From: DATEEG01 sp035525055
GTDB taxonomy: Bacteria > Actinomycetota > Acidimicrobiia > Spongiisociales > ZC4RG35
Assembly (NCBI GenBank): GCA_035525055.1
Contig: DATLEZ010000103.1
Coordinates: forward strand, 1 to 46,684
Direction: 5' to 3'
DNA length: 46,684 nucleotides
In this document: positions 14,749 through 22,083 of the stretch, piece by piece
Layout: every line of letters starts with the position of its first letter
Position numbering within the stretch: position 1 is the first letter of the stretch
Notes under the pieces: model-generated
Told to the model about the DNA's origin: nothing
What the model saw: only the letters and a program-made list of their open reading frames with translations
Database searches by the model: none
Translations under genes and position numbers: made by a program

Positions 14749-16346
14749 AGTCCCTGGTCGGAACCAGGCAGCTGGTCCGTTTCGTCCTGCGCCGCGAGAG
14801 ACTCCGCCTCGCCATCTGGGTGGCAGCTCTCACAGTGACCCCGGTCGGGACCGCTAGTGCGTTCATCGGGCTTTACCCGTCCGAAATCGACCGCGAACGA
14901 CTGGCTGCGACGGTTGCCTCCAATCCGGCGCTGGTGTCGTTCCTCGGCCCGATTTACGACTCCAACGTGGGTGCCCTTACCGCCTGGCGGATTGGGACGA
15001 TCGGATCTCTCTTGATCGGATTGATGGCAGTCCTCACGGTGATCCGCAATACCCGCGAGGAGGAAGAGACCGGTCGACGGGAACTGCTCGGATCAACGGT
15101 GCTGGGGCGCCACGCCTCACTGACGGCCGCCTTGCTGGTTGCGGGCGGGGCAGGGATTGCCACCGGCGGGCTAATTGCGGCGGGTTTGATCGGTGTCGGT
15201 CTTTCGGCAGCGGGGGCGGTCGCCTTCGGGGTCGGATTCGCCGCGGCGGCCCTGGTGTTCGCGGCCGTGGCCGGCGTTGCCGCCCAACTCACGGAAGGTG
15301 CCGGGGCCGCTCGGGGAATCGCGATTGGCTATGTGGGCTTCTCCTTCCTCCTGCGGGTAGCAGGCGACGGTGGCGAAGCCGCCGGGATCGGCTGGTTGTC
15401 CTGGCTGTCTCCGATCGGGTGGTTCACCCGCCTCCGTCCCTTTGCTTCAGAGCGTTGGCCGGTTCTCCTTTTGTTTGCGGGTTTGGCCATTGTTCTTTGC
15501 TTCGCCTCGTACGGGCTGTCGTCCCGTCGGGATGTGGCTGCCGGTGTGATCCGGCCTCGGCCTGGGCCCGCAACGGCAGCTTCCTGGCTCCGGTCTCCGC
15601 TCGCCCTGGGCTGGCGCCTCCACCGTCCCTCTTTCATCGGATGGTCCGTCGGTCTTGTCGTGGTTGGAATGGTTTACGGGTCGGTGGCGGATGGGATCGG
15701 CGACATGCTGGACGAGAGCCCTCAACTCGCCGAGATATTCGAGCAATTGGGGGGCGCGGCCGGAATCACCGATGCCTTCTTTGCGGCTGCGATGGGGATT
15801 CTTGCTCTCATCGCCACTGCTTACGCGATTCGTTCGGTCCTCCGCCTCCGTATTGAGGAGGAAAGCCTTCGGGCCGAACCAGTTCTCACCACGGCCACGC
15901 CCAGACTTCGGTGGGTCAGAAGCCATCTCGTCTACGCGGCGGCAGGTCCGGTGGTGATGCTTAGCCTGGCCGGAGCCGCTGCGGGGGCGACCTACGGGGC
16001 GATCATCGGCGATGTCGCCGGACAGTCGCAGAAGGTGGTCGGCGCGGCTCTCATTCAGCTCCCGGCGGTGTGGGTCGTTGTTGGAGTTGCAATGACGCTC
16101 TTCGGGGTTTTCCCGCGCTTGATCTCGGTGAGCTGGGGAGTGTTGGTCACCTTTCTCCTGCTTGGCCAGCTAGGACAGATACTCCAGTTCCCCCAATGGT
16201 CGCTGAATCTGTCGCCGTTCAGCCATATTCCGAGGTTGCCATCGGCTGATATCGACGTTGTCCCGCTTCTGGTCCTGACCGCGATAGCGCTGGTCTTGAC
16301 CGCAGTCGGCATGCGCGGGTTCCAACGCCGCGACATCATGAGCTAG
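14745..16346 (+). CDS. ABC-2 type exporter permease (tetronasin-resistance-like)
   Basis: 533 aa with about twelve hydrophobic segments in two halves, resembling the permeases of polyketide-antibiotic exporters such as TnrB. Conserved-looking loops are IRNTREEEETGRRELLGSTVLGR, where acidic and Arg-rich segments contact the ATPase, and the second-half equivalent LRIEEESLRAEPVLTTATPRLRW. It is coupled translationally to the preceding ATPase. It probably exports a hydrophobic drug or lipid; nothing in the neighbourhood names the substrate. Confidence 0.85.
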   Translation: MKSLVGTRQLVRFVLRRERLRLAIWVAALTVTPVGTASAFIGLYPSEIDRERLAATVASNPALVSFLGPIYDSNVGALTAWRIGTIGSLLIGLMAVLTVIRNTREEEETGRRELLGSTVLGRHASLTAALLVAGGAGIATGGLIAAGLIGVGLSAAGAVAFGVGFAAAALVFAAVAGVAAQLTEGAGAARGIAIGYVGFSFLLRVAGDGGEAAGIGWLSWLSPIGWFTRLRPFASERWPVLLLFAGLAIVLCFASYGLSSRRDVAAGVIRPRPGPATAASWLRSPLALGWRLHRPSFIGWSVGLVVVGMVYGSVADGIGDMLDESPQLAEIFEQLGGAAGITDAFFAAAMGILALIATAYAIRSVLRLRIEEESLRAEPVLTTATPRLRWVRSHLVYAAAGPVVMLSLAGAAAGATYGAIIGDVAGQSQKVVGAALIQLPAVWVVVGVAMTLFGVFPRLISVSWGVLVTFLLLGQLGQILQFPQWSLNLSPFSHIPRLPSADIDVVPLLVLTAIALVLTAVGMRGFQRRDIMS

Positions 16347-16355
16347 GCAGTGCCA

Positions 16356-16533
16356 AGACGGTAGACGGAAGACAGAAGATCTAGCCCGTCAGGATCGCTC
16401 GCAACTGAAACGCACCGGCAATCAAGATCACCAAAAGAAGCACGAGGATGACTATCGCTGTAGCCGGACGCACTGAGGCACAGTAGGCACAGCCCCATCG
16501 TTCAAAGCCTTCCGACTTTCGACTTCCGCCTAC
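16356..16533. repeat. Inverted pair of AGNCGGA heptamer arrays around 130 bp
   Basis: The left array AGACGGT AGACGGA AGACAGA (16356-16376) starts 9 nt after the permease stop. The right array (16508-16533) is built of inverse units CTTCCGA, CTTTCGA and CTTCCGC. Together they bracket about 130 bp that holds a possible micropeptide on the minus strand. The paired inverted arms follow the same plan as the ACGTnnn elements, but with a wider interior. Confidence 0.6.
16381..16473 (-). CDS. Possible 30-aa single-TM micropeptide
   Basis: From a GTG at 16473 the minus strand reads VRPATAIVILVLLLVILIAG and ten more residues to a TAG: one predicted transmembrane helix with a short basic tail. The same frame stays open upstream through GCAYC and the heptamer array to a TAA near 16600, but holds no other start codon. 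No Shine-Dalgarno sequence is clear. It lies downstream of the cytochrome c operon on the same strand and might be a small subunit of that complex, or chance. Confidence 0.25.
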   Translation of the reverse strand: MRPATAIVILVLLLVILIAGAFQLRAILTG

Positions 16534-16542
16534 TGAACGCGA

Positions 16543-16569
16543 CGAAGCCCCCGGGGCAAGGGGGCTTCG
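16543..16569. terminator. GC-rich hairpin, probable bidirectional terminator
   Basis: CGAAGCCCCC (16543-16552) pairs perfectly with GGGGGCTTCG (16560-16569) around a 7-nt loop. No long T-tract follows on either strand. It lies between the ABC exporter and the convergent cytochrome c operon, where a bidirectional terminator is expected. Confidence 0.5.
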
Positions 16570-16575
16570 CCTATA

Positions 16576-16680
16576 AGAGAGTGACGGGTACTCCGCTTAT
16601 GGGGCGGGCTGGGAGGCATATCACACCTTGGGTTGAACGTGCCCTCGGTATGACAGGCGCGGAGCCCGTATCCACTCTCT
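16576..16680 (-). ncRNA. Candidate structured RNA, about 105 nt, unassigned
   Basis: AGAGAGTG (16576-16583) pairs with CACTCTCT (16673-16680), ACGGG (16584-16588) with CCCGT (16665-16669), and CTCCGC (16591-16596) with GCGGAG (16659-16664): 19 bp with two small bulges. An inner helix of 7 bp, TCACACC (16621-16627) with GGTATGA (16647-16653), has a C-A mismatch on the plus strand that becomes a G-U pair on the minus strand, which favours minus-strand transcription. It would lie downstream of the cytochrome c gene. It does not match SRP RNA, tmRNA or RNase P motifs that I know. It could equally be a 3'-UTR structure. Confidence 0.4.
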
Positions 16681-16727
16681 CTTCGGAGGTTACATCGTCC
16701 CGCTGGATTAAAACTTGAGAGCAATCT

Positions 16728-16746
16728 CCTGCCAGAAATTGGCAGG
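16728..16746 (-). terminator. Hairpin just after the cytochrome c stop codon
   Basis: CCTGCCA-GAAAT-TGGCAGG is a perfect 7-bp stem beginning 2 nt after the TAG of the leftward cytochrome c gene. On the minus strand it is followed by AGATTGCTCTCAAGTTTT, a weak T-rich tail. It may be an intrinsic terminator or a 3'-end stabiliser upstream of the structured region at 16576-16680. Confidence 0.45.
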
Positions 16747-16748
16747 GC

Positions 16749-17789
16749 CTAGGGAGCGGGATTCTCCGCCTCTCCCTCACCCTCGCCCACTGCTCCCTCG
16801 CCGTCGACTGGGGCGCCCTCCTCGGGGGCAGGCTCGGCTAATCCGCAGTCAGCCAGGGCCTCTTCTGCCGCCACTCCGCCGAATCTCACCCGTTCGAACG
16901 CCGAGACAGCACCGATCTGCTCCGGGGTCAGCGCAGCTGCAAATGAAGGCATGTTGCCAGCTCCTCCGACCGGCTTATTGAGATCGCCGTATGTAGCCCG
17001 GCCCTCATTCTGAAAACCCTGGGTCCCTTTGGCGACCCATTCGACGTGGTCCATGCAACTCGAGAAGGTCGATCGGACGGTCGTCAGCGCCGGACCCACG
17101 CCCCCCTGTCCCTGGGCACCGTGGCAGCTCTGACAGTTGGCCGACGCCACAACCTGGCCCGTATAGATCTGTTCACCAAGGGCTATGAAGTCGGTGCCGC
17201 CGCCGGGCGTCCCCCGGCCTTCGAAGGGGGACCCATCACAGTTGCTGAGGGCACCGGTGACCCGGTCGGCCAGAAGTTCGCCAGCCTCGCCGCAATCGTT
17301 GGAGGTCGCCCCGAACAGTTGGAGCAGGCCAAACAGCGGAATGAGCAGCAGCATCGAAGCCAGCCACTTCGGCAGCGTCGGAACGATGCGCTCGGTGAGA
17401 CCGGAGGTCGGCACGGTGACAACGACCGGGTAACGAAGAGCTTCCTTAGGCGACACCTCGGTAGGCGGCGGTGGAGCATTAATGGTCCGAGGCTCGGCGG
17501 GCGTATGAGGTTCCAGGCTCGAAGTTTGAGGTGCCGATGCAGTTTGAGCCTGGGCTGTCGCCGGTTCCGGTTCGGGGCTGGCGTCTGGCGTCTGGCGTCT
17601 GGCGTCTTCTTGCTCCGGTGGGCTCGTCGAGGCCGCCGTCGTCGCCTCTGGTGCCTCACCTCCACCGGCCCAGGCGGCCAGGATCTCATCGACAGAGGCA
17701 CCGGTGGCTCTGGCCCGGGCTTCGGCCGAGCGCTTGACCAGGGCTTCGGGAACACCCATGGCGGCGGCCGCAGCGGCTAGGTCACTCAT
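16749..17789 (-). CDS. Membrane-anchored monohaem cytochrome c with shared N-terminal module
   Basis: 346 aa. Residues 1-45 are the helical module VPEALVKRSAEARARATG...DEILAAWAGG, also seen in the upstream gene and in the cytochrome b C-terminal subunit. Residues 46-115 are a Pro/Glu-rich linker carrying the heptamer-encoded DARRQTPDA. One TM helix spans about 142-160, with the haem domain outside: CQSCH (219-223) and probable axial Met280 in GNMPSF. Four further cysteines (166, 184, 245, 315) could form disulfides. The C-terminus is acidic. It occupies the place of CcoP in a cbb3-like operon, but CcoP is normally dihaem. ATGA overlap with the upstream gene. Confidence 0.8.
   Translation of the reverse strand: MSDLAAAAAAMGVPEALVKRSAEARARATGASVDEILAAWAGGGEAPEATTAASTSPPEQEDARRQTPDASPEPEPATAQAQTASAPQTSSLEPHTPAEPRTINAPPPPTEVSPKEALRYPVVVTVPTSGLTERIVPTLPKWLASMLLLIPLFGLLQLFGATSNDCGEAGELLADRVTGALSNCDGSPFEGRGTPGGGTDFIALGEQIYTGQVVASANCQSCHGAQGQGGVGPALTTVRSTFSSCMDHVEWVAKGTQGFQNEGRATYGDLNKPVGGAGNMPSFAAALTPEQIGAVSAFERVRFGGVAAEEALADCGLAEPAPEEGAPVDGEGAVGEGEGEAENPAP
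17581..17608. repeat. Heptamer repeat inside the cytochrome c gene
   Basis: Three GCGTCTG units and one GCGTCTT on the plus strand (AGACGCC class on the coding strand) encode DARRQTPDA in the linker. Four 7-bp units total 28 bp, so the array must have been inserted or expanded together with adjustment to keep frame, or counted as 21 bp plus one ancestral unit. Confidence 0.8.
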
Positions 17790-18577
17790 CTCGACTCCTG
17801 TAGGTACGCCACCAGGTTGGCGAGGTCGGTCTCGGAAAGCCCGGTGGCGGCAGGATGGTCTCCCTCGCCCGTCAGAAGAGCGAGCAGTGCCGCAGTGTCT
17901 TCGATCCGGGAGCCGACACCCGATAGATCGGGTCCCGTCCGCCGGTAGCCGATGATCTGATTGGTGTCATCGAGGGTGACCGGGCCTAGGCCCACATCTG
18001 TGACGACGTTGCGAATCAATTGGGTGTGACAGCTCGCGCAACCTTGAGATGCATAAATGTGGCGGCCATCGATGGCCGCCGACGAGAACGGATGGTTGGA
18101 CGACCGGATGCCATTGCCCGGCTGCTGCAAGGAGGGGAGAAAGGCCGAGAGGAGCAGCGAGAGAACGAGCAAGCCGAGGCTCCCGCTAATCATGACACCG
18201 ACCCCTTGCCGCTCGCCCACCAGAACCGGCGGCGCAGAGGGCGCCGCGGGGCGTCGGACCGTCTCCGCCGGGGCTTCTTTAGTGGCGTCTGGCGTCTGGC
18301 GTCTGGCGTCCCCTTGCTCTGGCTCGACTTGACCCTCCAGCGGCGTTTCAGCGCGTTCGGGGCCGGCGTCTGGCGTCTCGGGGCCGGCGTCTCCCTGCTC
18401 CGGTGCGCTCGTCGAAGCCGTCGCCGCTGGTGCCTCACCTCCACCGGCCCACGCCGCCAGGATGTCGTCGACCGTTGCCCCGGTGGCTCTGGCCCGGGCT
18501 TCCGCTGAGCGCTTGACCAGGGTCTCGGGGACACCCATGGCAGCAGCGGCGGCAGCGAGATCGCTCACTCTGGCCAC
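17786..18577 (-). CDS. CcoO-like monohaem cytochrome c with shared N-terminal module
   Basis: 263 aa. Residues 4-48 repeat the helical module of its neighbours; 49-115 are a Pro/Glu/Thr linker with heptamer-encoded DARRQTPDA; TM about 127-148. The periplasmic domain follows CcoO/FixO: GRHIYASQGCASCHTQLIRN (haem Cys180, Cys183, His184) and YRRTGPDLSGVGSR (211-224). CcoO uses a distal methionine, but no methionine follows the haem motif here; His241 in GDHPAATGLS occupies the equivalent place, suggesting bis-His coordination and a low potential. GTG start directly after the CcoN-like stop; the GTG at 18568 is an alternative. It probably docks on the CcoN-like subunit. Confidence 0.8.
   Translation of the reverse strand: MARVSDLAAAAAAMGVPETLVKRSAEARARATGATVDDILAAWAGGGEAPAATASTSAPEQGDAGPETPDAGPERAETPLEGQVEPEQGDARRQTPDATKEAPAETVRRPAAPSAPPVLVGERQGVGVMISGSLGLLVLSLLLSAFLPSLQQPGNGIRSSNHPFSSAAIDGRHIYASQGCASCHTQLIRNVVTDVGLGPVTLDDTNQIIGYRRTGPDLSGVGSRIEDTAALLALLTGEGDHPAATGLSETDLANLVAYLQESR
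18284..18392. repeat. Heptamer repeats inside the CcoO-like gene
   Basis: Four GGCGTCT/C units lie at 18284-18311, two at 18365-18378 and one at 18386-18392 on the plus strand. They encode DARRQTPDA and the related PETPDAGPE segments of the linker. The second group looks like a decayed older copy, so more than one insertion or expansion may have happened in the same linker. Confidence 0.7.
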
Positions 18578-18578
18578 A

Positions 18579-20048
18579 TCATTCTGTTTGGGCCTCGTCG
18601 TCGGATATCAGCACTTCCTGGATGGTCGCTCGGCCGGATGTCAACGAGCGGTAGATGGAAGCGCAGAGCCCGAGTTGGGAAAGCATTCCGAGCGTCCCGA
18701 ACAGAAGGGCGATGCCAAATAGCACCGAAGGAAGGCCGGAGGTCTGAGCCCAGCCCTCACCAAAGTTTTCGACGAGTCCGCTGTAGGCGGCGCCTGTCCA
18801 TCCGTAACCCGCCGTTAGGCCGGCCAGGACTAGAAACAGGAAGGCGCCGCCGGCGGCGAAGGTGGTTCTTCGAACGAGCCTTGCCGCCCGTTTCTGCGAG
18901 TCGATCATGCGGCCCACCAGTGTTGGGATGGCAAGCCAGGCAAAGGAAGCGAACATGAGCATCACCGCCCCGAACATGAGGAGATAGGTGACGCCGTCCC
19001 AGAACGGAGTGAAGGCGACGAGGACCGCGGCTGACCGAAAGCCGGCGATCGCGGTGACGATCCCGGCGATCGCCCCCATCGCCGACCCGGTCACGGCGGC
19101 CGCCAGGATCGGCCTTCGACCGATGTTCTTCCATTCGGGCCCAACCGTCATCGCGAGGTTCACGGCATTGGCGGTGGCTGCCACCGGGATCGCCAGGCCG
19201 AGCACCGCGGCGACACCCTGCAGCCATTCCGGAGCAGGGCCGGCGACCAGTTGCGCCGGTCCCATCCACACCGCCCCGAACAAGAGGGACCAAAAGCCGA
19301 CCCGGGCCAGTTGTCGATTGGCGAGCGGCTGGCCCGATGCCTTCGGCACGACGTAATAGGCAAGGCCGGTGGCGACCCCCAATGCCCAGACATGGAGGAA
19401 ACCGGCGGTGAAGACGAGGTCCCCGAGCGCGATGGCGAGCGATCTCAGGCCTGGCAGGTTGCCGGCCAGATATAGGACCGGTAGCCAGGTGACCCCGGCG
19501 ACCAGGAACCACACCGATGGATAGACGGTCGACTCCCGCCGTTCGCCGAGAGACAGGAGCGTGACGACCGCCGGCACCGCCAGGATCGCGAGGACGGGCA
19601 AGTCCCACCACCAGGGGATGGCGAAAGGCTCCCGCCCATCTCCGAATCCGAGCCCGACCAGAACTGTGCCGACGACGAAGACGCCGACCGAGGCGACCAA
19701 TGAGAGGTTGGCCAGTCCTTCTGCCCGTAGCGAAGCGCCCGTGAGGCGGGGCAGCAGGTAATACACGCCTCCGGCCAAGCCCAGCACCAGCCATCCGAGC
19801 ATCAGTGCGATCATCGCCATGGGGCGCAACCGACCGGCCGATATGGGAAACAGAGCAGGGAAACGCATGGCGGCCATCGACGCCAGCCAGAGCACCGCCC
19901 CGATCCCGAGGAACGCAGTGGAGGTAAAGAGGTGGCGGGTGGCGGCGCTGTCGCGCCTCGCCCCGGCGGCCATGAGACCTTTCAACCTGCCGGGTGGGCC
20001 GAGCTCGGATTGTGTTGTGCCGCTACCTGCTGTCGAGGTGGTTGCCAC
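18579..20048 (-). CDS. CcoN-like haem-copper oxidase homologue lacking metal-ligand histidines
   Basis: 489 aa, about twelve TM helices. Homology to CcoN is visible in GRLRP (72-76), YYVVPKASGQPL (231-242), VGFWSLLFGAVWMGPAQL (250-267), APEWLQ and the following helices. In CcoN these segments carry FGRLRPxH (low-spin haem b), WYGHN and GPHH (CuB), and GHVHSG (haems b and b3). Here they read GRLRPMAM, DLVFTAGFLH, MGPAQL and WDGVTYLL. The whole protein has only two histidines, His39 and His219. It therefore cannot bind the haems and CuB in the usual way and should not reduce oxygen. The frame is intact, so it is under selection. It heads an operon with the CcoO-like and cytochrome c genes, divergent from the bc operon. 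GTG start. Confidence 0.78.
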   Translation of the reverse strand: MATTSTAGSGTTQSELGPPGRLKGLMAAGARRDSAATRHLFTSTAFLGIGAVLWLASMAAMRFPALFPISAGRLRPMAMIALMLGWLVLGLAGGVYYLLPRLTGASLRAEGLANLSLVASVGVFVVGTVLVGLGFGDGREPFAIPWWWDLPVLAILAVPAVVTLLSLGERRESTVYPSVWFLVAGVTWLPVLYLAGNLPGLRSLAIALGDLVFTAGFLHVWALGVATGLAYYVVPKASGQPLANRQLARVGFWSLLFGAVWMGPAQLVAGPAPEWLQGVAAVLGLAIPVAATANAVNLAMTVGPEWKNIGRRPILAAAVTGSAMGAIAGIVTAIAGFRSAAVLVAFTPFWDGVTYLLMFGAVMLMFASFAWLAIPTLVGRMIDSQKRAARLVRRTTFAAGGAFLFLVLAGLTAGYGWTGAAYSGLVENFGEGWAQTSGLPSVLFGIALLFGTLGMLSQLGLCASIYRSLTSGRATIQEVLISDDEAQTE

Positions 20049-20203
20049 CGGTGCGTTCCCAATTCACTACGTGCCGTTCGATCCGTCGGGAGCATAGGGG
20101 CAGTTTGGAACCGGAAGGGCACTCGATCCTGGTCCGAGGGTGTTCTCCCCGTTGAGGCCGCTGTGGTTCGTCCGCCAATGCAAGGTGTGGTAGAAACTGT
20201 GGG
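20049..20203. promoter_or_regulatory. Divergent control region of the two respiratory operons
   Basis: 155 bp separate the CcoN-like operon from the bc operon. TAGAAA about seven bases before the ATG at 20204 may be the rightward -10. I do not see a TTGTGA-n6-TCACAA Rex palindrome or another clear operator. Confidence 0.3.
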
Positions 20204-20833
20204 ATGCATCGGCTGTCTGAGCTCAACAAAAGCCAGCGAATTCGCCTGGGTTGGTCGATGCTCGTCGCCGGCGCGATTCTGCTGGTGGCAGCGGTGCTCT
20301 TGGTCCACTATTCGAGCTTGCCTCATACTCGTGTCGAGAACGGTGTCGAGGTACCGGTGGTGGTCGACTACTTCAACTGGGTACCGCGCGGTTGGCTCTG
20401 GAAGAGCGTCGGATTTATCGCCGCGTTTGCCGCCTCGCAGTTGCTGCTGGCCGGTGCTGCGCTTGCCTGGGTTTTGGGCGAGAAGATGACCTGGGCGCGG
20501 GCGACGTTCGTTGCCTGGTTGGTCTGGATCGAGTTCGTTCTGATCTTCGGCATGGTTCCCTCGGAATGGCTGAACCTCAGTCAGACCGACCTCGACTGGT
20601 CGCCGCAGAAGGTCTTCATCACTCTCCCCGCCTGGTTGGTTCTCGGCAACGAGGTTTCGATCAGCTACGCCGCCCTCAAGGACATCGTGTCGATCGGCTA
20701 TCACAACGTCGTGATCGCGGGCGCCATCATTTTTGCCTATCGAATCCAGGGGATCGGCAAACCGCGCAAAACGGTCGAGAAGCCGACGCCGGTTTCACCT
20801 TATGGGCGGCCGCTGATCACCGGAGGTGACTGA
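20204..20833 (+). CDS. Four-helix membrane protein heading the bc operon, unknown
   Basis: 209 aa with predicted TM helices near 14-34, 69-90, 98-118 and 168-186, and a periplasmic-type loop VENGVEVPVVVDYFNWVPRG after helix 1. No cofactor motif is evident, although His196-like residues are few. Its stop overlaps the ferredoxin start (TGATG), so the two are co-translated. I do not recognise the family. From its place it may be a membrane anchor for the ferredoxin or an accessory subunit of the bc complex. Confidence 0.7.
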   Translation: MHRLSELNKSQRIRLGWSMLVAGAILLVAAVLLVHYSSLPHTRVENGVEVPVVVDYFNWVPRGWLWKSVGFIAAFAASQLLLAGAALAWVLGEKMTWARATFVAWLVWIEFVLIFGMVPSEWLNLSQTDLDWSPQKVFITLPAWLVLGNEVSISYAALKDIVSIGYHNVVIAGAIIFAYRIQGIGKPRKTVEKPTPVSPYGRPLITGGD

Positions 20834-21282
20834 TGCCCAGGGGCGTTGTCGATGAGACGCCTCCGATCCGGGACGATTACCAACTTGCTCTTGTCGATGG
20901 GGACTACTTCAAAGACAAGTTGCGGCCCAAGCAGTTCCTTCACATCGATCAGGCCGAGTGCATCCTGTGTGAGGGTTGTGTCGACATCTGTCCGTGGAAG
21001 TGCATCCACTACCTATCGCTCGATGCGATCGACGAAGCCGTCAACGTCGACCACCCCGGCGAGGACACGACCAACTTTGGCTTCTTCATCGTGGACGAGG
21101 ACGAGTGCACCCGGTGCGCCCTGTGCGTCGATCGCTGCCCGACCAACGTCATTTCATTGGGTAAGTTCGAGGGCTCCCTGGCGGAGCAGGCCGAAAAGCT
21201 CGGGGTCAGCCGGCGGCCGTGGGACGACGACAGCGGGCAGCGAGACTTCAAGAACGGCTACTCGTATGGCATGCGGTGGTAG
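20833..21282 (+). CDS. 2[4Fe-4S] ferredoxin-like subunit
   Basis: 149 aa with two CxxCxxCxxxCP-type motifs: CILCEGCVDIC (43-53) followed by PWKC, and CTRCALCVDRCP. The spacing of about 40 residues between the clusters and the extended ends exceed a simple bacterial ferredoxin. The two clusters should lie on the cytoplasmic face. It is unusual for a bc operon to contain one: it may feed or withdraw electrons at the quinone-reducing side. 1-nt overlap with the membrane protein upstream; GTG of cytochrome b follows 12 nt downstream. Confidence 0.85.
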   Translation: MPRGVVDETPPIRDDYQLALVDGDYFKDKLRPKQFLHIDQAECILCEGCVDICPWKCIHYLSLDAIDEAVNVDHPGEDTTNFGFFIVDEDECTRCALCVDRCPTNVISLGKFEGSLAEQAEKLGVSRRPWDDDSGQRDFKNGYSYGMRW

Positions 21283-21294
21283 GAAGGGAATGTC

Positions 21295-22062
21295 GTGACT
21301 GTGATTGAAAGGGTCAAGGAGCGGATCGCCGGCGTCAACGAACGCCTGCGGGGTTCGCAGGTGATGGAGTCGATCCTCCGACCTGGCTCACCTTTCAAGA
21401 AGGGTTACGCCGACACACCGCGCAACCGTTCCTACGTGATCATGAACAATGTCCTCTATCACCTTCACCCGGTCAAGGTGAAGAGGCACGCTGTCCGACT
21501 GTCGTACACCCTTTGTCTCGGGGGGCTGTCGTTCTTCCTCTTCATCCTCCTGACGATCACCGGTATCTTCCTGATGTTCTATTACACGCCGACGGCCGAC
21601 CTCGCCTATGCCGACACTGCCGCGTTGTCGACCTCGGTGGCGTTCGGATCGCTGACCAGGAACTTGCACCGGTGGGGTGCCCACTTCATGGTGTTGACGG
21701 TCTTCCTGCACATGAGCCGGGTCTTCTATCACGGTGCCTACAAGCCGCCCCGTGAGTTCAACTGGGTCGTCGGGGTGATCCTGCTCCTTCTCACGCTCCT
21801 GTTGTCCTTCTCGGGATATCTCTTGCCCTGGGATCAGCTGGCACTCTGGGCGGTGACGGTCGGAACCAACATGGCCGGGTTTGTGCCGGTAATGGGCGAC
21901 CAGGTCAAGTTCTTGCTGCTGGCCGGGGTGGAAGTGTCGGCCGCGACCCTCCTCAGGTTCTATGTGCTCCACGTTCTGTTCTTCCCATTCGTAATCGTCG
22001 TCTTCATGGCCGTCCACTTCTGGCGGGTCCGCAAAGACGGCGGGATTTCCGGTCCCCTATGA
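21295..22062 (+). CDS. Cytochrome b N-terminal (b6-type) subunit
   Basis: 255 aa, four TM helices carrying both b haems. Helix B has LHRW...FLHMSR with His-x13-His; helix D has LHVLFF...AVHFWR with His-x14-His, the b6-type spacing. LLPWDQLALWAVTVGTN is the conserved Qo-side loop. The protein ends after helix D, so cytochrome b is split as in b6f and menaquinol-cytochrome c complexes of Gram-positive bacteria; the next gene supplies the rest. GTG start with AGGAAGGGAA upstream. Confidence 0.92.
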   Translation: MTVIERVKERIAGVNERLRGSQVMESILRPGSPFKKGYADTPRNRSYVIMNNVLYHLHPVKVKRHAVRLSYTLCLGGLSFFLFILLTITGIFLMFYYTPTADLAYADTAALSTSVAFGSLTRNLHRWGAHFMVLTVFLHMSRVFYHGAYKPPREFNWVVGVILLLLTLLLSFSGYLLPWDQLALWAVTVGTNMAGFVPVMGDQVKFLLLAGVEVSAATLLRFYVLHVLFFPFVIVVFMAVHFWRVRKDGGISGPL

Positions 22063-22083
22063 CCCGGTCAATCGAGGTTGCCA

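Noticed and set aside
18579..20048. Pseudogene or frameshifted oxidase
   Set aside because: The frame is uninterrupted over 489 codons, helix pattern and start/stop spacing to the next gene are normal, and the substitutions are confined to ligand sites and neighbours.
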